A stretch of 64,000 nucleotides of DNA from Marinifilum flexuosum (lineage in GTDB: Bacteria; Bacteroidota; Bacteroidia; Bacteroidales; Marinifilaceae): assembly GCF_003610555.1 (NCBI RefSeq), contig NZ_RAPQ01000010.1, positions 663,117-727,116 of the forward strand, in the 5' to 3' direction. The notes beneath the pieces are model-generated. The model was not told where the DNA came from and did not search any database. It was given only the letters and a program-made list of their open reading frames with translations. Below are positions 27,091-35,651 of this stretch, piece by piece (the first letter of the stretch is position 1; each line of letters starts with the position of its first letter). A program made the translations under genes and the position numbers.

Positions 27091-27137
27091 AAAACTAACC
27101 CACAGTTTTTACTATTATAGTATGTAGAATTTTTCTA

Positions 27138-29573
27138 CTAAAAGTTGCCAATTTTCACACCCAAGTATATGGTTCTTGGATTTAATGGCCCGTAAACATA
27201 TCCTGCATCACGGCTTGGACCTCTGTCAAAATCATCTTGGAATGAATTAAAAATGTTCTTTACACCAAAATCAAATTGTAGCTTTACCTCTCTACCCAAA
27301 TCAAAGTGGTAAGCAAAATTGATTCCCATATCCATAAAATCATCAGATTTTACAATGCTCTCTGTTGTAATTTCCTTTTCGTTTGGATCTAAACCTCCTG
27401 CAAGATGAAGAACATCCATAGAACCTGTGTATGAGCCGCTAAATGTTGCAGTAAACTCGTGAATTGGTTTCCAGTTCATTGCGAAATATCCATAACGCTC
27501 TGGAGTTCTTAAAATATTTTTGCTCGAACTATCTGATGCATCATCATCATCACCATGATCGATTACCTCATCGTACTTGCTTGATTGAAGCGTCATCCCC
27601 ATCTGGAAGTCAAGCTTGTATGATGGAGCCAATTTGAATTCAATATTTGCTCCTTTTACAACAGCTCCTTCGGCATTTTTTCTTAGAGATACCACATTTC
27701 CATCTGCATCAGGATCGCTAAATTCATTCACGAATGGGTCTTTTAAATCTGTGTAAAAACCTTCAACCAAGAAATAGGTCTGAGTTTTTCCAATGGTCTT
27801 GGTAAAGTCTAATGATGCAGTAAAACTATTCGAAGTTTCCTCTTTCAAGTTAGGATCATTTTCATGAATGATTCTTCTGGCTCCTGAAGCTTCGATATGC
27901 AAATCTTCGTTAAAAATTTGTGGAGCTCTAAATCCTCTTGCATAGCTAAAGCGAAGCTGAGTTGGCTCCGATAATTTGAACAATACATTGGCACGAGGGC
28001 TAATTACAACATTCGAATCATCGCTTCCATTCTCGTCGTTGGTAATGTTGTACGAATCCATTCTAACTCCCAAAAGGAAATTCATAAATCCTAAATCCCA
28101 TTTACTTTGAGCAAATGCTCCAATGGTGTTCGATTTTTGATCAGCAATGTTGGTAGTTGGAACAAATTTCGAAGTTTCAATATCGTAATATCCCAACTTA
28201 TCATCTTTCAATTTGTTGTATACATTCTCAACACCAAAAGTCAAATCAGCAGGAGAAAGTAAGAAGTTATCAAGCTTAGTATGCAATTGTGCTCCCACAG
28301 AAATCGCCAAATCATCGGTTTTACCATAAGAGCTATAGTCTGGAATATAACGCGACAATATTTTAGAATGCTTTTCTGCTCCATAATAAGCATCTCTATC
28401 GATGTGTTGAGCCGATGCAAAAACAGACAATTTTGTGTGTCTATCCTGATTAAAGAATTGATCCCAAACAACTCCTCCTGAGTTAATTCTATGCTCTACT
28501 TGTTCTGCAACTTTTGCTTGATGAGCTGGCAAGTTCAACTGATCACCACCTCTACGAAACTCATCAACAATATGGTATTCAAGAGTAAGTTTGCTTAAAT
28601 CACTAAATCTGTGGTAAGCTCTTAAACCTGCACTTAAATTTTCGATCTTCACCAAGTCAGAATATCCATCATCATTGGCATCCCAATCATCACGCTGGCG
28701 GTTCATTCCAAAAATAAAGATTCCACTCTTATTATCCTCTGAAACAACCGAAGCATTAAAGTCAGCAGTAAAATCATTTCCTACACTTCCTGCTCCATCA
28801 GCACCTACTCCTACAGCACCATACTTAAATCCTGCTTTAAATGAATTGCTAACAGGATCTTTTGTGATGATGTTAATAGTACCTGCAATGGCATTACCAC
28901 CAAAAAGAGCAGATCCACCACCACGTACAACTTCCACGCGCTGTATCATATTAGATGGAATATGTTCTAATCCATAAACTGCAGCCAAACCACTAAAAAT
29001 TGGACGGCTATTAATCAATATTTGAGTGTATGGACCTTCCAAACCATTCATTCTAACCTGCGAAAAACCACAGTTGTTACAATCATTTTCAACACGCAAA
29101 CCTGGTGAAAACACCAAACCATCAGCCAAGTTGGCTGCAGATGTTTGCTCCAATAATTTTGTCGAAATTGAGTTTACAACAACCGGCGCATCTTTTCGCT
29201 GTATATTATTTCTATCGGCAGTTACAACCACCTGATCCAAACCGATAAAGTCTTCTGCTATAGTAAATTCAATAGAGACTCCCTTTCCTTCTTTCAAGTC
29301 ACATTCCTTTGACTTGATCTGATATCCTACACAGCTTGCCACTACATGGTAATGCCCCATAGGAACATCTTCAATAACAAATTCTCCTTCGAAATTGGTT
29401 ACTGCACCAACAGAAGAACCTTCTAGTGCAACTGTAGCGTAAGGGATAGGTTCTTTGCTATTTACATCAATAACTTTTCCTTTAATGCTAGCGGTAAGTT
29501 TTTCTGCATTTGCAGAAAACGAGAAACCAATCAGCATGCAAATGCCGACAAGTAGATGAGTTAATATTCTCAT
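27138..29573 (-). CDS. TonB-dependent outer-membrane receptor
   Basis: The 811-residue receptor has a signal peptide (to about residue 23) and an N-terminal carboxypeptidase-regulatory-like domain (KGKVIDVNSKEPIPYATVAL to about residue 110). The plug domain starts near LDQVVVTADRNNIQRKDAPV and holds GLEGPYTQILINSRPIF and VEVVRGGGSALFGGNAIAGTINI. A 22-strand-type barrel follows, ending in LNPRTIYLGVKIGNF with the terminal Phe. It imports a scarce ligand using TonB energy. The plug loop VENDCNNCGF has two Cys, and a His-rich membrane protein lies just upstream, so a metal or metal complex is a plausible substrate (inference). No SusD partner is present, arguing against glycan uptake. Confidence 0.92.
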   Translation of the reverse strand: MRILTHLLVGICMLIGFSFSANAEKLTASIKGKVIDVNSKEPIPYATVALEGSSVGAVTNFEGEFVIEDVPMGHYHVVASCVGYQIKSKECDLKEGKGVSIEFTIAEDFIGLDQVVVTADRNNIQRKDAPVVVNSISTKLLEQTSAANLADGLVFSPGLRVENDCNNCGFSQVRMNGLEGPYTQILINSRPIFSGLAAVYGLEHIPSNMIQRVEVVRGGGSALFGGNAIAGTINIITKDPVSNSFKAGFKYGAVGVGADGAGSVGNDFTADFNASVVSEDNKSGIFIFGMNRQRDDWDANDDGYSDLVKIENLSAGLRAYHRFSDLSKLTLEYHIVDEFRRGGDQLNLPAHQAKVAEQVEHRINSGGVVWDQFFNQDRHTKLSVFASAQHIDRDAYYGAEKHSKILSRYIPDYSSYGKTDDLAISVGAQLHTKLDNFLLSPADLTFGVENVYNKLKDDKLGYYDIETSKFVPTTNIADQKSNTIGAFAQSKWDLGFMNFLLGVRMDSYNITNDENGSDDSNVVISPRANVLFKLSEPTQLRFSYARGFRAPQIFNEDLHIEASGARRIIHENDPNLKEETSNSFTASLDFTKTIGKTQTYFLVEGFYTDLKDPFVNEFSDPDADGNVVSLRKNAEGAVVKGANIEFKLAPSYKLDFQMGMTLQSSKYDEVIDHGDDDDASDSSSKNILRTPERYGYFAMNWKPIHEFTATFSGSYTGSMDVLHLAGGLDPNEKEITTESIVKSDDFMDMGINFAYHFDLGREVKLQFDFGVKNIFNSFQDDFDRGPSRDAGYVYGPLNPRTIYLGVKIGNF

Positions 29574-29720
29574 TTCTTAGTATTTATAGTTTATGTAAAT
29601 GTTTGTCAGAATTGACATGTGCAAAAAGATCAACTGAGCCATGAATGCAATGTATCATCAATTTTACACCAATAAATAATAGAGTTCTGTACTCAAGCCT
29701 TTGAATACAGCAATGAATTA

Positions 29721-30086
29721 CTATGCCAAAACAGGAGGAGCCCTATTGGGTAGAAGGGTGGCAAGTAAATTTTTCTTTACATGGTAATGATAAACTTTCG
29801 ATACATCAACCGATTTACCTCTCAACATAGCTACAATAAATACCGCAGCCAGTATAAAAAAGAAACTTGTTAGTTGATTAATCGAAAAACAATCCTGAGC
29901 GGAATGTGAATGACCATTAGCTCCCTGAGAACTTCCAGAACTTTGAAAAGGGTGAGCGTGAACAATTAATTGTCCCTGATCATTTTTATGAACGTGCCAG
30001 TTGAATACAGCATTGCCCGCCAGCATCAACATAGCTGGTAAAAGGATGCAGACAATTGCCTTTTTGTATTTTTCAAACAAATTCAC
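29721..30086 (-). CDS. Small His-rich membrane protein upstream of the TonB receptor
   Basis: The 121-residue protein has an N-terminal hydrophobic helix (IVCILLPAMLMLAGNAVF), a short extracytoplasmic loop rich in His (NWHVHKNDQGQLIVHAHPF, then NGHSHSAQDC), a second hydrophobic helix (FFFILAAVFIVAML), and a tail with a YHYHV cluster ending NRAPPVLA. Proteins with this layout and an R-(A/G)-P-P C-terminus recur in Bacteroidota next to metal-related TonB receptors (recalled, not searched). The His cluster suggests metal sensing or relay. It lies 147 bp upstream of the receptor on the same strand and is likely co-transcribed. Confidence 0.7.
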   Translation of the reverse strand: MNLFEKYKKAIVCILLPAMLMLAGNAVFNWHVHKNDQGQLIVHAHPFQSSGSSQGANGHSHSAQDCFSINQLTSFFFILAAVFIVAMLRGKSVDVSKVYHYHVKKNLLATLLPNRAPPVLA

Positions 30087-30204
30087 GTTCTATTCTTATC
30101 ATTACGTTAATAAGCAACAAAAATAGACCAGCTATGTTCAGCAAACAATACCTAATTGTAGGTATATTTCATAAACAGTATGTTCTACAACATTTTTTGA
30201 GTAA

Positions 30205-31509
30205 TTATACGAAAAGGCACTTATTCATAACCTCTTCATCGATAGATAAACTCGATGGATTTGTCTTATCTATAGAATTTATTCGTGCATAATAATCATC
30301 CATGCTACAAATCATTTCATGCTTGTACAAGTACCACAATTGTACATTTTGCCACAATTTTTCGCCAGGACCGTATTTTGCTCGCCACTCGTAAGCCTGT
30401 TCGGTTAATTGTTCAGATTCTGAACCAAATCGGTAGAAAACATTTTTAAAAGAAATGGGATCAATTCCTGTTTGTTTCGCCTCATCATACTTAAAGTCTG
30501 CAAATTCTATCAACTCCTGTATTTCCTTGCGACCTTCGAAATGCGAGTCGACAACAGAAAATTTGTGCAAGCGATCTACAAATCCCGCCCCCGATACATT
30601 CAGATACTTCTTGCAATACTTCTCTAATTCAGAAAGTTGATCTTTTAATTTGGCATTGCCATCAACCGAAACAATTTGAGAAGAAATAATATCATCCTCG
30701 TTAAAGGAAATTTCGTGTACAAACATCGAACTCAGTTCATCCAATACCTTCTTTACAAAATCAAGATTCATGTTATCGCTTTCACAAATCAACAAGAAAT
30801 GATCTTGATACCGAATCAATCGAACCAATTTATTTTCTACATGAAACTTTAAACTTCTTTTTAAAAACAGGCCTTTCCTATTCAAATAAATGTACAATTC
30901 AGTGCTTTGTTCATTATCCAAATTTGAAAACTGAATCAACTTGTCGTAATGAATCGAATAAGAATCCTCAATCAAATTCAAACGATCCGACACAATCAAT
31001 TCCCCTTCACTTCCCGGCTCACAATTCACATGATTCAAAATACACACCCCATTATCAACTGCCGATTTAATGATCGAAATCAACAATCGATTGGCATTTA
31101 TTTTGAATTCACTTTCAAGGCAAACAAAAGCACCTGCGCTTAATTGCAGGCTCGATTCATATCGAGGCAAATCCTTTTCTTTGATGGTATTGGAAAATAA
31201 TCCGGCAAAACGCTTCTTCTCTTTCTCCACATGAAGGTATTCATCCGGAAGAATCAAATGAGGAAAACGCTCGCGCAAACTTATAATGGATTTCTTCCCT
31301 GCATCTTTGGTATCTACTACGGTGTGAAGCACATTTTCAAAATCATTCTCACAAAACAATGCACAACGGAATCCCAAGCCCGAAGCAATTAGGCAGAACA
31401 AAGCCTCTTTGAAACCACAGCTTGTAAATACAAAATCAAACTTGTCGCCAGTAGCTTCCTCTAAAAATTTTTGCCTGTTTTCTATCGAAAATGCAGATGA
31501 ATCAACCAT
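30205..31509 (-). CDS. GlpD-derived protein lacking the FAD-binding motif
   Basis: The 434-residue protein aligns by eye along the length of aerobic glycerol-3-phosphate dehydrogenase. DFVFTSCGFKEALFCLIASG corresponds to the FAD Rossmann loop, ALFCENDF to the 'ALvEkgDFasGTSS' strand, and GAFVCLESEFKINANRLLIS to the 'DaRLtl' helix. The C-terminal YRFGSESEQLTEQAYEW and YLYKHEMICSMDDYYARI match the GlpD C-terminal domain ('rYG', 'vrhEmA.tleDfl.RR'). The Gly-x-Gly-x-x-Gly loop is absent (residues 28-35 read FTSCGFKE) and the length is about 80 residues short. It is likely a non-catalytic paralogue; family assignment is from recognisable motifs only. Confidence 0.65.
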   Translation of the reverse strand: MVDSSAFSIENRQKFLEEATGDKFDFVFTSCGFKEALFCLIASGLGFRCALFCENDFENVLHTVVDTKDAGKKSIISLRERFPHLILPDEYLHVEKEKKRFAGLFSNTIKEKDLPRYESSLQLSAGAFVCLESEFKINANRLLISIIKSAVDNGVCILNHVNCEPGSEGELIVSDRLNLIEDSYSIHYDKLIQFSNLDNEQSTELYIYLNRKGLFLKRSLKFHVENKLVRLIRYQDHFLLICESDNMNLDFVKKVLDELSSMFVHEISFNEDDIISSQIVSVDGNAKLKDQLSELEKYCKKYLNVSGAGFVDRLHKFSVVDSHFEGRKEIQELIEFADFKYDEAKQTGIDPISFKNVFYRFGSESEQLTEQAYEWRAKYGPGEKLWQNVQLWYLYKHEMICSMDDYYARINSIDKTNPSSLSIDEEVMNKCLFV

Positions 31510-31546
31510 TTTACTTTTATTAACTTATTTTTGTACTTAAACTTTG

Positions 31547-31554
31547 TAATTTTG
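31547..31554 (+). promoter_or_regulatory. -7 box TAATTTTG upstream of the Ig-like lipoprotein gene
   Basis: TAATTTTG fits TAnnTTTG and lies 31 nt before the TTG start at 31586, in the 76-bp divergent space with the GlpD-like gene. No -33 TTG at the proper distance was found. Confidence 0.35.
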
Positions 31555-31585
31555 TTGCGAATATCAATTATCAAAACCAATCAAT

Positions 31586-33451
31586 TTGAAAAAGATAGCT
31601 TTAAATATCCTTCTGGGATTATCAGTTTCGTTATTTATATATTCTTGCGCTAATCAGGGTTACCCAACCGGTGGACCTGAAGATAAGACACCTCCAAAAG
31701 TTACGGAAACTAAACCTGAAAATTACGCCCTTAACTTTAAAGGTGGCAAAGTAGAGATTTTCTTCGACGAATTTGTCAGACTTGAAAATATCAATGAAAA
31801 GTTTGTGGTTTCGCCTCCTTTTAAGAAAAATCCGATCGTAAAGTTAAAAGGAAGATCGATATATGTAAAATTAGAAGAAGAATTAAAAGAAAATACCACT
31901 TATACTCTTGATTTTGGTGATGGTATTGTGGACAACAACGAAGGAAATCCTCTGGGCGAATACCAGTTTGTATTTTCAACAGGCGAAACAATCGACTCTT
32001 TAAGTATTAAAGGGAAAATTGACAATGCCTTTGACGAATTGCCAGTTGAAAAATCGATGGTAATGGCATACCTGAATACTCAGGATTCGGTGCCATTAAC
32101 CACCATTCCCGATTACATTGCTTTAACCGACTCGGCAGGATATTTTCAATTGAATAACCTACGCGAAGGAACTTACAAGCTATTTGCCATTGTTGATGGC
32201 AACAAAGACTATTTGTACAATGGTCCCGGCGAAATGATTGGTTATTTCGATGAGCTGATTGTTCCTTCAGCTCACCGCTTTGAGCAATTGGATTCTATTG
32301 GTGGCGATTCTGTTATGATTAAAAAAGCAACAGCTTTGGAACCCAATAACATCCACATTAGAATGTTTGATGAAGAAGATCCGTTGCAATACCTTACCGG
32401 ATACAAAAGACCAAGAAGAGAGAAGCTAGAATTTGAATTCAATGCAAAAAGAACAGATAGTTTAAAAATTGATTTTGTAGGATTTGAAGAGAATCCAAAT
32501 TGGTTTTTGGCTGAAATTAATCCAACAAAAGACACGCTTGCTTTTTGGATTACAGATTCGACCATTTACAAACGCGATACTTTATTGGCAGCATTGCAGT
32601 ACCTAAAAACGGATACTACAAATCAGCTTAGCTTATTTCAAGATACCGTAAAGCTGAACTTTAAAGACAAGAAAAAAGCAAAACAAGCGAAGAAGAAAAA
32701 GAAACAAGTAAAAATTAAAAAGCCTAAATACCAGTTTAGCTTTAAAACCAGTTCGACACAAGATTTGCACAAGAACATCGCGATGCGTTTCGATGAACCT
32801 TTGGCTAAAATTAATTACGACAGCATTCATTTTTACCAATTGAAAGATACCTTGGAAATTCCTGCTGATTTTAAGATCGAGAAAGATCCAAAAAATCTGT
32901 TGCAATACAATTTCATTGTTGACTGGCAGCCTGAAACCAAATATAAAATCGATATCGACTCAACTGCATTCCAAAACATTTACGGTATTTACAGCGACTC
33001 TTTCGAAGGAAAAATTACCACTCGCGAGTTGGAACATTACGGCAAGTTGTTCATGAATGTATCTGGTGTAAAAATGCCTACTTTGGTACAATTGCTCGAA
33101 AGTGGAAAAGAGGAGAAAATAATTCAAACCAAGAAAATAAAATCCGATCAAACGATAATTTTCGATTACCTGGAACCTAAAACTTACATTGTAAAAATAA
33201 TTGAAGATCGTAACGAAAATGGAGTTTGGGATACTGGTAACTACAATGAAAAAGTTCAGCCAGAACAGGTATACTATTTCTATAAAGAATTAAAAGTACG
33301 ATCGAATTGGGAGGTTGAAGACAGAATCATGATTCCTGCAAGCAAAGAAGTCATGTTCCAATCGCATGAGCACGATCATGACCACGATCATGAGGCAGAA
33401 GAGATGCAAAAGGCGATCGACAAAAAGGCAAAGAAAAACAAACGTAAATAA
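31586..33451 (+). CDS. Large lipoprotein with N-terminal bacterial Ig-like (Big_5/SbsA) domain
   Basis: The 621-residue protein uses a TTG start that gives a lipoprotein signal ending at Cys21 (FIYSC). GYPTGGPEDKTPPKV and KPENYALNFKGGKVEIFFDE, followed by TYTLDFGDGIVDNNEGN, are the standard opening of Bacteroidota Ig-like-domain lipoproteins (about residues 25-130). A second, carboxypeptidase-regulatory-like domain follows (YFQLNNLREGTYKLFAIVD). A Lys-rich stretch lies near residues 365-380. The C-terminus has a His/Asp cluster (HEHDHDHDHE) and a basic tail. Its role is unknown; it is probably exposed at the outer membrane, and the His cluster may bind metal. Confidence 0.82.
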   Translation: MKKIALNILLGLSVSLFIYSCANQGYPTGGPEDKTPPKVTETKPENYALNFKGGKVEIFFDEFVRLENINEKFVVSPPFKKNPIVKLKGRSIYVKLEEELKENTTYTLDFGDGIVDNNEGNPLGEYQFVFSTGETIDSLSIKGKIDNAFDELPVEKSMVMAYLNTQDSVPLTTIPDYIALTDSAGYFQLNNLREGTYKLFAIVDGNKDYLYNGPGEMIGYFDELIVPSAHRFEQLDSIGGDSVMIKKATALEPNNIHIRMFDEEDPLQYLTGYKRPRREKLEFEFNAKRTDSLKIDFVGFEENPNWFLAEINPTKDTLAFWITDSTIYKRDTLLAALQYLKTDTTNQLSLFQDTVKLNFKDKKKAKQAKKKKKQVKIKKPKYQFSFKTSSTQDLHKNIAMRFDEPLAKINYDSIHFYQLKDTLEIPADFKIEKDPKNLLQYNFIVDWQPETKYKIDIDSTAFQNIYGIYSDSFEGKITTRELEHYGKLFMNVSGVKMPTLVQLLESGKEEKIIQTKKIKSDQTIIFDYLEPKTYIVKIIEDRNENGVWDTGNYNEKVQPEQVYYFYKELKVRSNWEVEDRIMIPASKEVMFQSHEHDHDHDHEAEEMQKAIDKKAKKNKRK

Positions 33452-33454
33452 TGA

Positions 33455-33525
33455 TACCGATTCTTTAATGAAGAAAGTATTTAGTTCTTTTCACTCCTAA
33501 ATACTTCTCATTAATAGATCGGCAT
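33455..33525. repeat. Long imperfect hairpin between two plus-strand genes
   Basis: The arm starting ACCGATTCTTTAATGA at 33455 and running to AGTATTTAG (about 33484) is repeated inverted from CTAAATACT (33497) to ATCGGCAT (33525). The 9-bp inner stem is perfect, but no T-run follows. It could act as an mRNA end or stabiliser for the Ig-like lipoprotein transcript. Confidence 0.6.
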
Positions 33526-33562
33526 TATATCAATCAATAATTTCATATATAAACGATATAAA

Positions 33563-33874
33563 ATGTCAGTTTTAGTTGAATTTGCAATATTTCCAACCGA
33601 TAAGGGCGATAGCGTTAGTTCGGAAGTTAGTAAGGTAATCGACCTGATCCGCGAAAGCGGGTACAATTACCAACTTACTGCCATGGGTACTTTATTGGAG
33701 ACCGACACCATGGCACAGGCTTTAGAGGTGGTGAACCAATCGCACGATATCTTGGCCGAAAACTCGAATCGCATTTATTGCACAATGAATATCGACAGCC
33801 AAAAAGGCAAAGACAATCGCCTAAAAACAAAGGTTGAAGCCATTGAGGAGAAGATTGGTAAGGTTAGTAGGTAA
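33563..33874 (+). CDS. MTH1187/YqgV family thiamine-binding protein
   Basis: The 103-residue protein matches the DUF77/MTH1187 family: VEFAIFPTDKGDSVSSEVSKV at the start, SGYNYQLTAMGTLLETD in the middle and a final KVEAIEEKIGKV helix. Members are small ferredoxin-fold cytoplasmic proteins, some of which bind thiamine or its pyrimidine part. The exact ligand here is not established. No thiamine genes are adjacent; it follows the Ig-like lipoprotein gene by 111 bp with a large hairpin between. Confidence 0.85.
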   Translation: MSVLVEFAIFPTDKGDSVSSEVSKVIDLIRESGYNYQLTAMGTLLETDTMAQALEVVNQSHDILAENSNRIYCTMNIDSQKGKDNRLKTKVEAIEEKIGKVSR

Positions 33875-34341
33875 TGCGAGGTTAATTAAGAGTAAGAGAA
33901 TGTAATCATGTTTTTCTCCTTTTTAATCTATTGTTTATACACAAACATGAAGTAACTATTGATTAGGAACAAATAAATATTATACAGTATTTTCATACTG
34001 AGTTTTTCCCTTTTAGGGAACCGTAGCGAAGCGGAGCTCGTGAACACATTAGTATGAAAATTGTTTGTGAACCAAATCCCGACAGGGAAAAGGGTGAAAT
34101 GAGAAATATAATCAAAAATACACCCTTCTGGCTGTCGCCATCTCCCCTAGGAGGGGAGAACTTGAAAATTAAACGATTGTCTCTTTATTGGTTCGTCGAA
34201 TTATTTATACGAAAATAATGTGTAAGCAAGAGTATCATTAAATAGAAAAACTCATTTCGTAAATGAAGAGATAAATTAATAAACCAACAGCCTTTCTTAA
34301 AAGCTGTCAGAGTCTATTTTCCAATTGTAAATCATCAATTA
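33875..34341. other. Structured intergenic region without a gene
   Basis: No convincing ORF was found in these 467 bp. They hold an exact 11-bp inverted repeat ATTTTCATACT (33989-33999) and AGTATGAAAAT (34051-34061), an imperfect hairpin with 15-nt arms (34082-34096 with 34121-34135), and a compact CTCCCC/GGGGAG hairpin around 34140-34165. The G+C-rich patches stand out from the AT-rich surroundings and look like a dispersed non-coding repeat rather than gene remains. Confidence 0.5.
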
Positions 34342-35211
34342 ATGCCCTTATCCTCATCAGTAATTAAGTGTACAAAAACACTACTTGTATTTTTACTCTT
34401 GTATTGTGCATTTGGCAACAATGCTTCAGCACAATGCCTCGAAAAGAATTTTGCCTTCGAGGCTGGAGAGAAGTTAACCTATCGTGGTTATTACAACTGG
34501 GGATTTATATGGGTTGCTGCCGGCGAGGTAAACCTTAGCGTTGAGCAGAGCAAATACAAGGAAAAGGATGCCTACAAATTTTATGGTACAGGTAAAAACC
34601 TAAAGGCTTTCGATTGGTTTTTCCACTTGCGTGATACCCTTACTGCCTATACCGAAAGAGAGAACCTAAGACCATTGTATTTCGATAGACGAACCCATGA
34701 GGCAAAGTATCATGCCCATCACGAGTATTGGTTCAACTACTCCGACAGCACTATACTTTCAAAAATTCAGAAGCGTGAAAAGCCTGAAAAATTAGATACT
34801 CTGGCCAACAAACCATGTACATACGATATTCTATCGGTGGCCTACTATGTGCGTAATCTGGATTTTAGCAAATACAAAAAGGGCGATAAAATTCCCCTGT
34901 CGATGCTGGTTGACAACGAAATTCATTCGCTATACATTCGCTACAAAGGGGTGGAAGTTATTAAAACCAAATCGGGCGAAAGGTTCGAATGCCTAAAATT
35001 TTCTCCCTTATTGGTGAAGGGAACCATGTTTAAAGGCGGAGAAGACATGACCGTTTGGCTGAGCAACGACGACAACCGAATTCCCATACAGGTTGAAGCC
35101 AAAGTTTTGGTAGGAAGTGTAAAAGGAATTCTGGATTCCTACGAGGGATTGAGAAACTCCAAAAATTCCTTCTTTAAAAAGCGAAATGGCAAGCTTGAGA
35201 TTGAGGAATAG
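34342..35211 (+). CDS. DUF3108 secreted protein
   Basis: The 289-residue protein has a signal peptide (hydrophobic 12-24, cut after NASA-Q). Its mature part matches DUF3108: FAFEAGEKLTYRGYYNWGFI at the start, WFFHLRDTLTAYTE, LRPLYFDRRTHEAKY, YDILSVAYYVRNLDFSKYKKGD and WLSNDDNRIPIQVEAKVLVGSVKG near the end. The domain is predicted to be beta-rich and periplasmic or outer-membrane associated, with unknown function. The stop is TAG at 35209. The frame after it stays open to a TAG at 35393, through the left half of the 21-nt array, which is probably coincidence. Confidence 0.85.
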   Translation: MPLSSSVIKCTKTLLVFLLLYCAFGNNASAQCLEKNFAFEAGEKLTYRGYYNWGFIWVAAGEVNLSVEQSKYKEKDAYKFYGTGKNLKAFDWFFHLRDTLTAYTERENLRPLYFDRRTHEAKYHAHHEYWFNYSDSTILSKIQKREKPEKLDTLANKPCTYDILSVAYYVRNLDFSKYKKGDKIPLSMLVDNEIHSLYIRYKGVEVIKTKSGERFECLKFSPLLVKGTMFKGGEDMTVWLSNDDNRIPIQVEAKVLVGSVKGILDSYEGLRNSKNSFFKKRNGKLEIEE

Positions 35212-35239
35212 TGTAATTCTTTCTGTATAAAAACATCTT

Positions 35240-35525
35240 CCGCACATCCTCTAAGTGTTGCCACACCCTTTTTTGTTACATCCACACCTATTTTTATTTG
35301 CTCCACACCTTTAATCACTACTGCCACACATCCACTTATTTACTCCACACCATTAATTAAGCTTTCCACCCATTCTCTCATGTCGTCCACATAGTGTGGA
35401 CATGTTCGTTATTAGTGTGGACGCTCTGATATAGAGTGTGGAGATAGTCATCCGATATGTGGCCCTATTATTTTTATATGTGGATGTGTTTGGAAACTAT
35501 GTGGTCGTAACAGTTTTGTATGTGG
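35240..35525. repeat. Dyad array of CCACAC/T hexamers at exact 21-nt pitch
   Basis: CCACAC or a close variant starts at 35261, 35282, 35303, 35324, 35345, 35366 (CCACCC) and 35387 (CCACAT), each 21 nt apart; a weaker CCGCAC lies one step earlier at 35240. The reverse complement GTGTGG or ATGTGG starts at 35394, 35415, 35436, 35457, 35478, 35499 and 35520, again exactly 21 nt apart. Every left element mirrors a right element about position 35393, where GTCCACA-TAG-TGTGGAC is a perfect palindrome. The 15-nt spacers share no sequence. The array occupies most of the 440-bp gap between the DUF3108 gene and the next lipoprotein gene. Function is unknown. Confidence 0.95.
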
Positions 35526-35651
35526 CGTTATTAAACTATGTAACGGAATAGTTCTCCATAATCATTGAGCCAACTTTAAAGAACAGACTCTATTTAAGGC
35601 TTCTAACGCAACCATTAACTCATAATAACATCTACTAAAAAAGCCGTTACT

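Noticed and set aside
35212..35395. Read-through extension of DUF3108 encoding seven-residue (S/A)-T-(P/H) repeats
   Set aside because: The frame after the TAG at 35209 stays open to a TAG at 35393 because 21 is a multiple of three. The mirrored half has stop codons in the equivalent frame, so the periodicity is not explained by coding.
35240..35525. CRISPR array
   Set aside because: The repeated unit is only 6 nt, spacers are 15 nt, and the orientation flips at the centre; no cas genes lie nearby.
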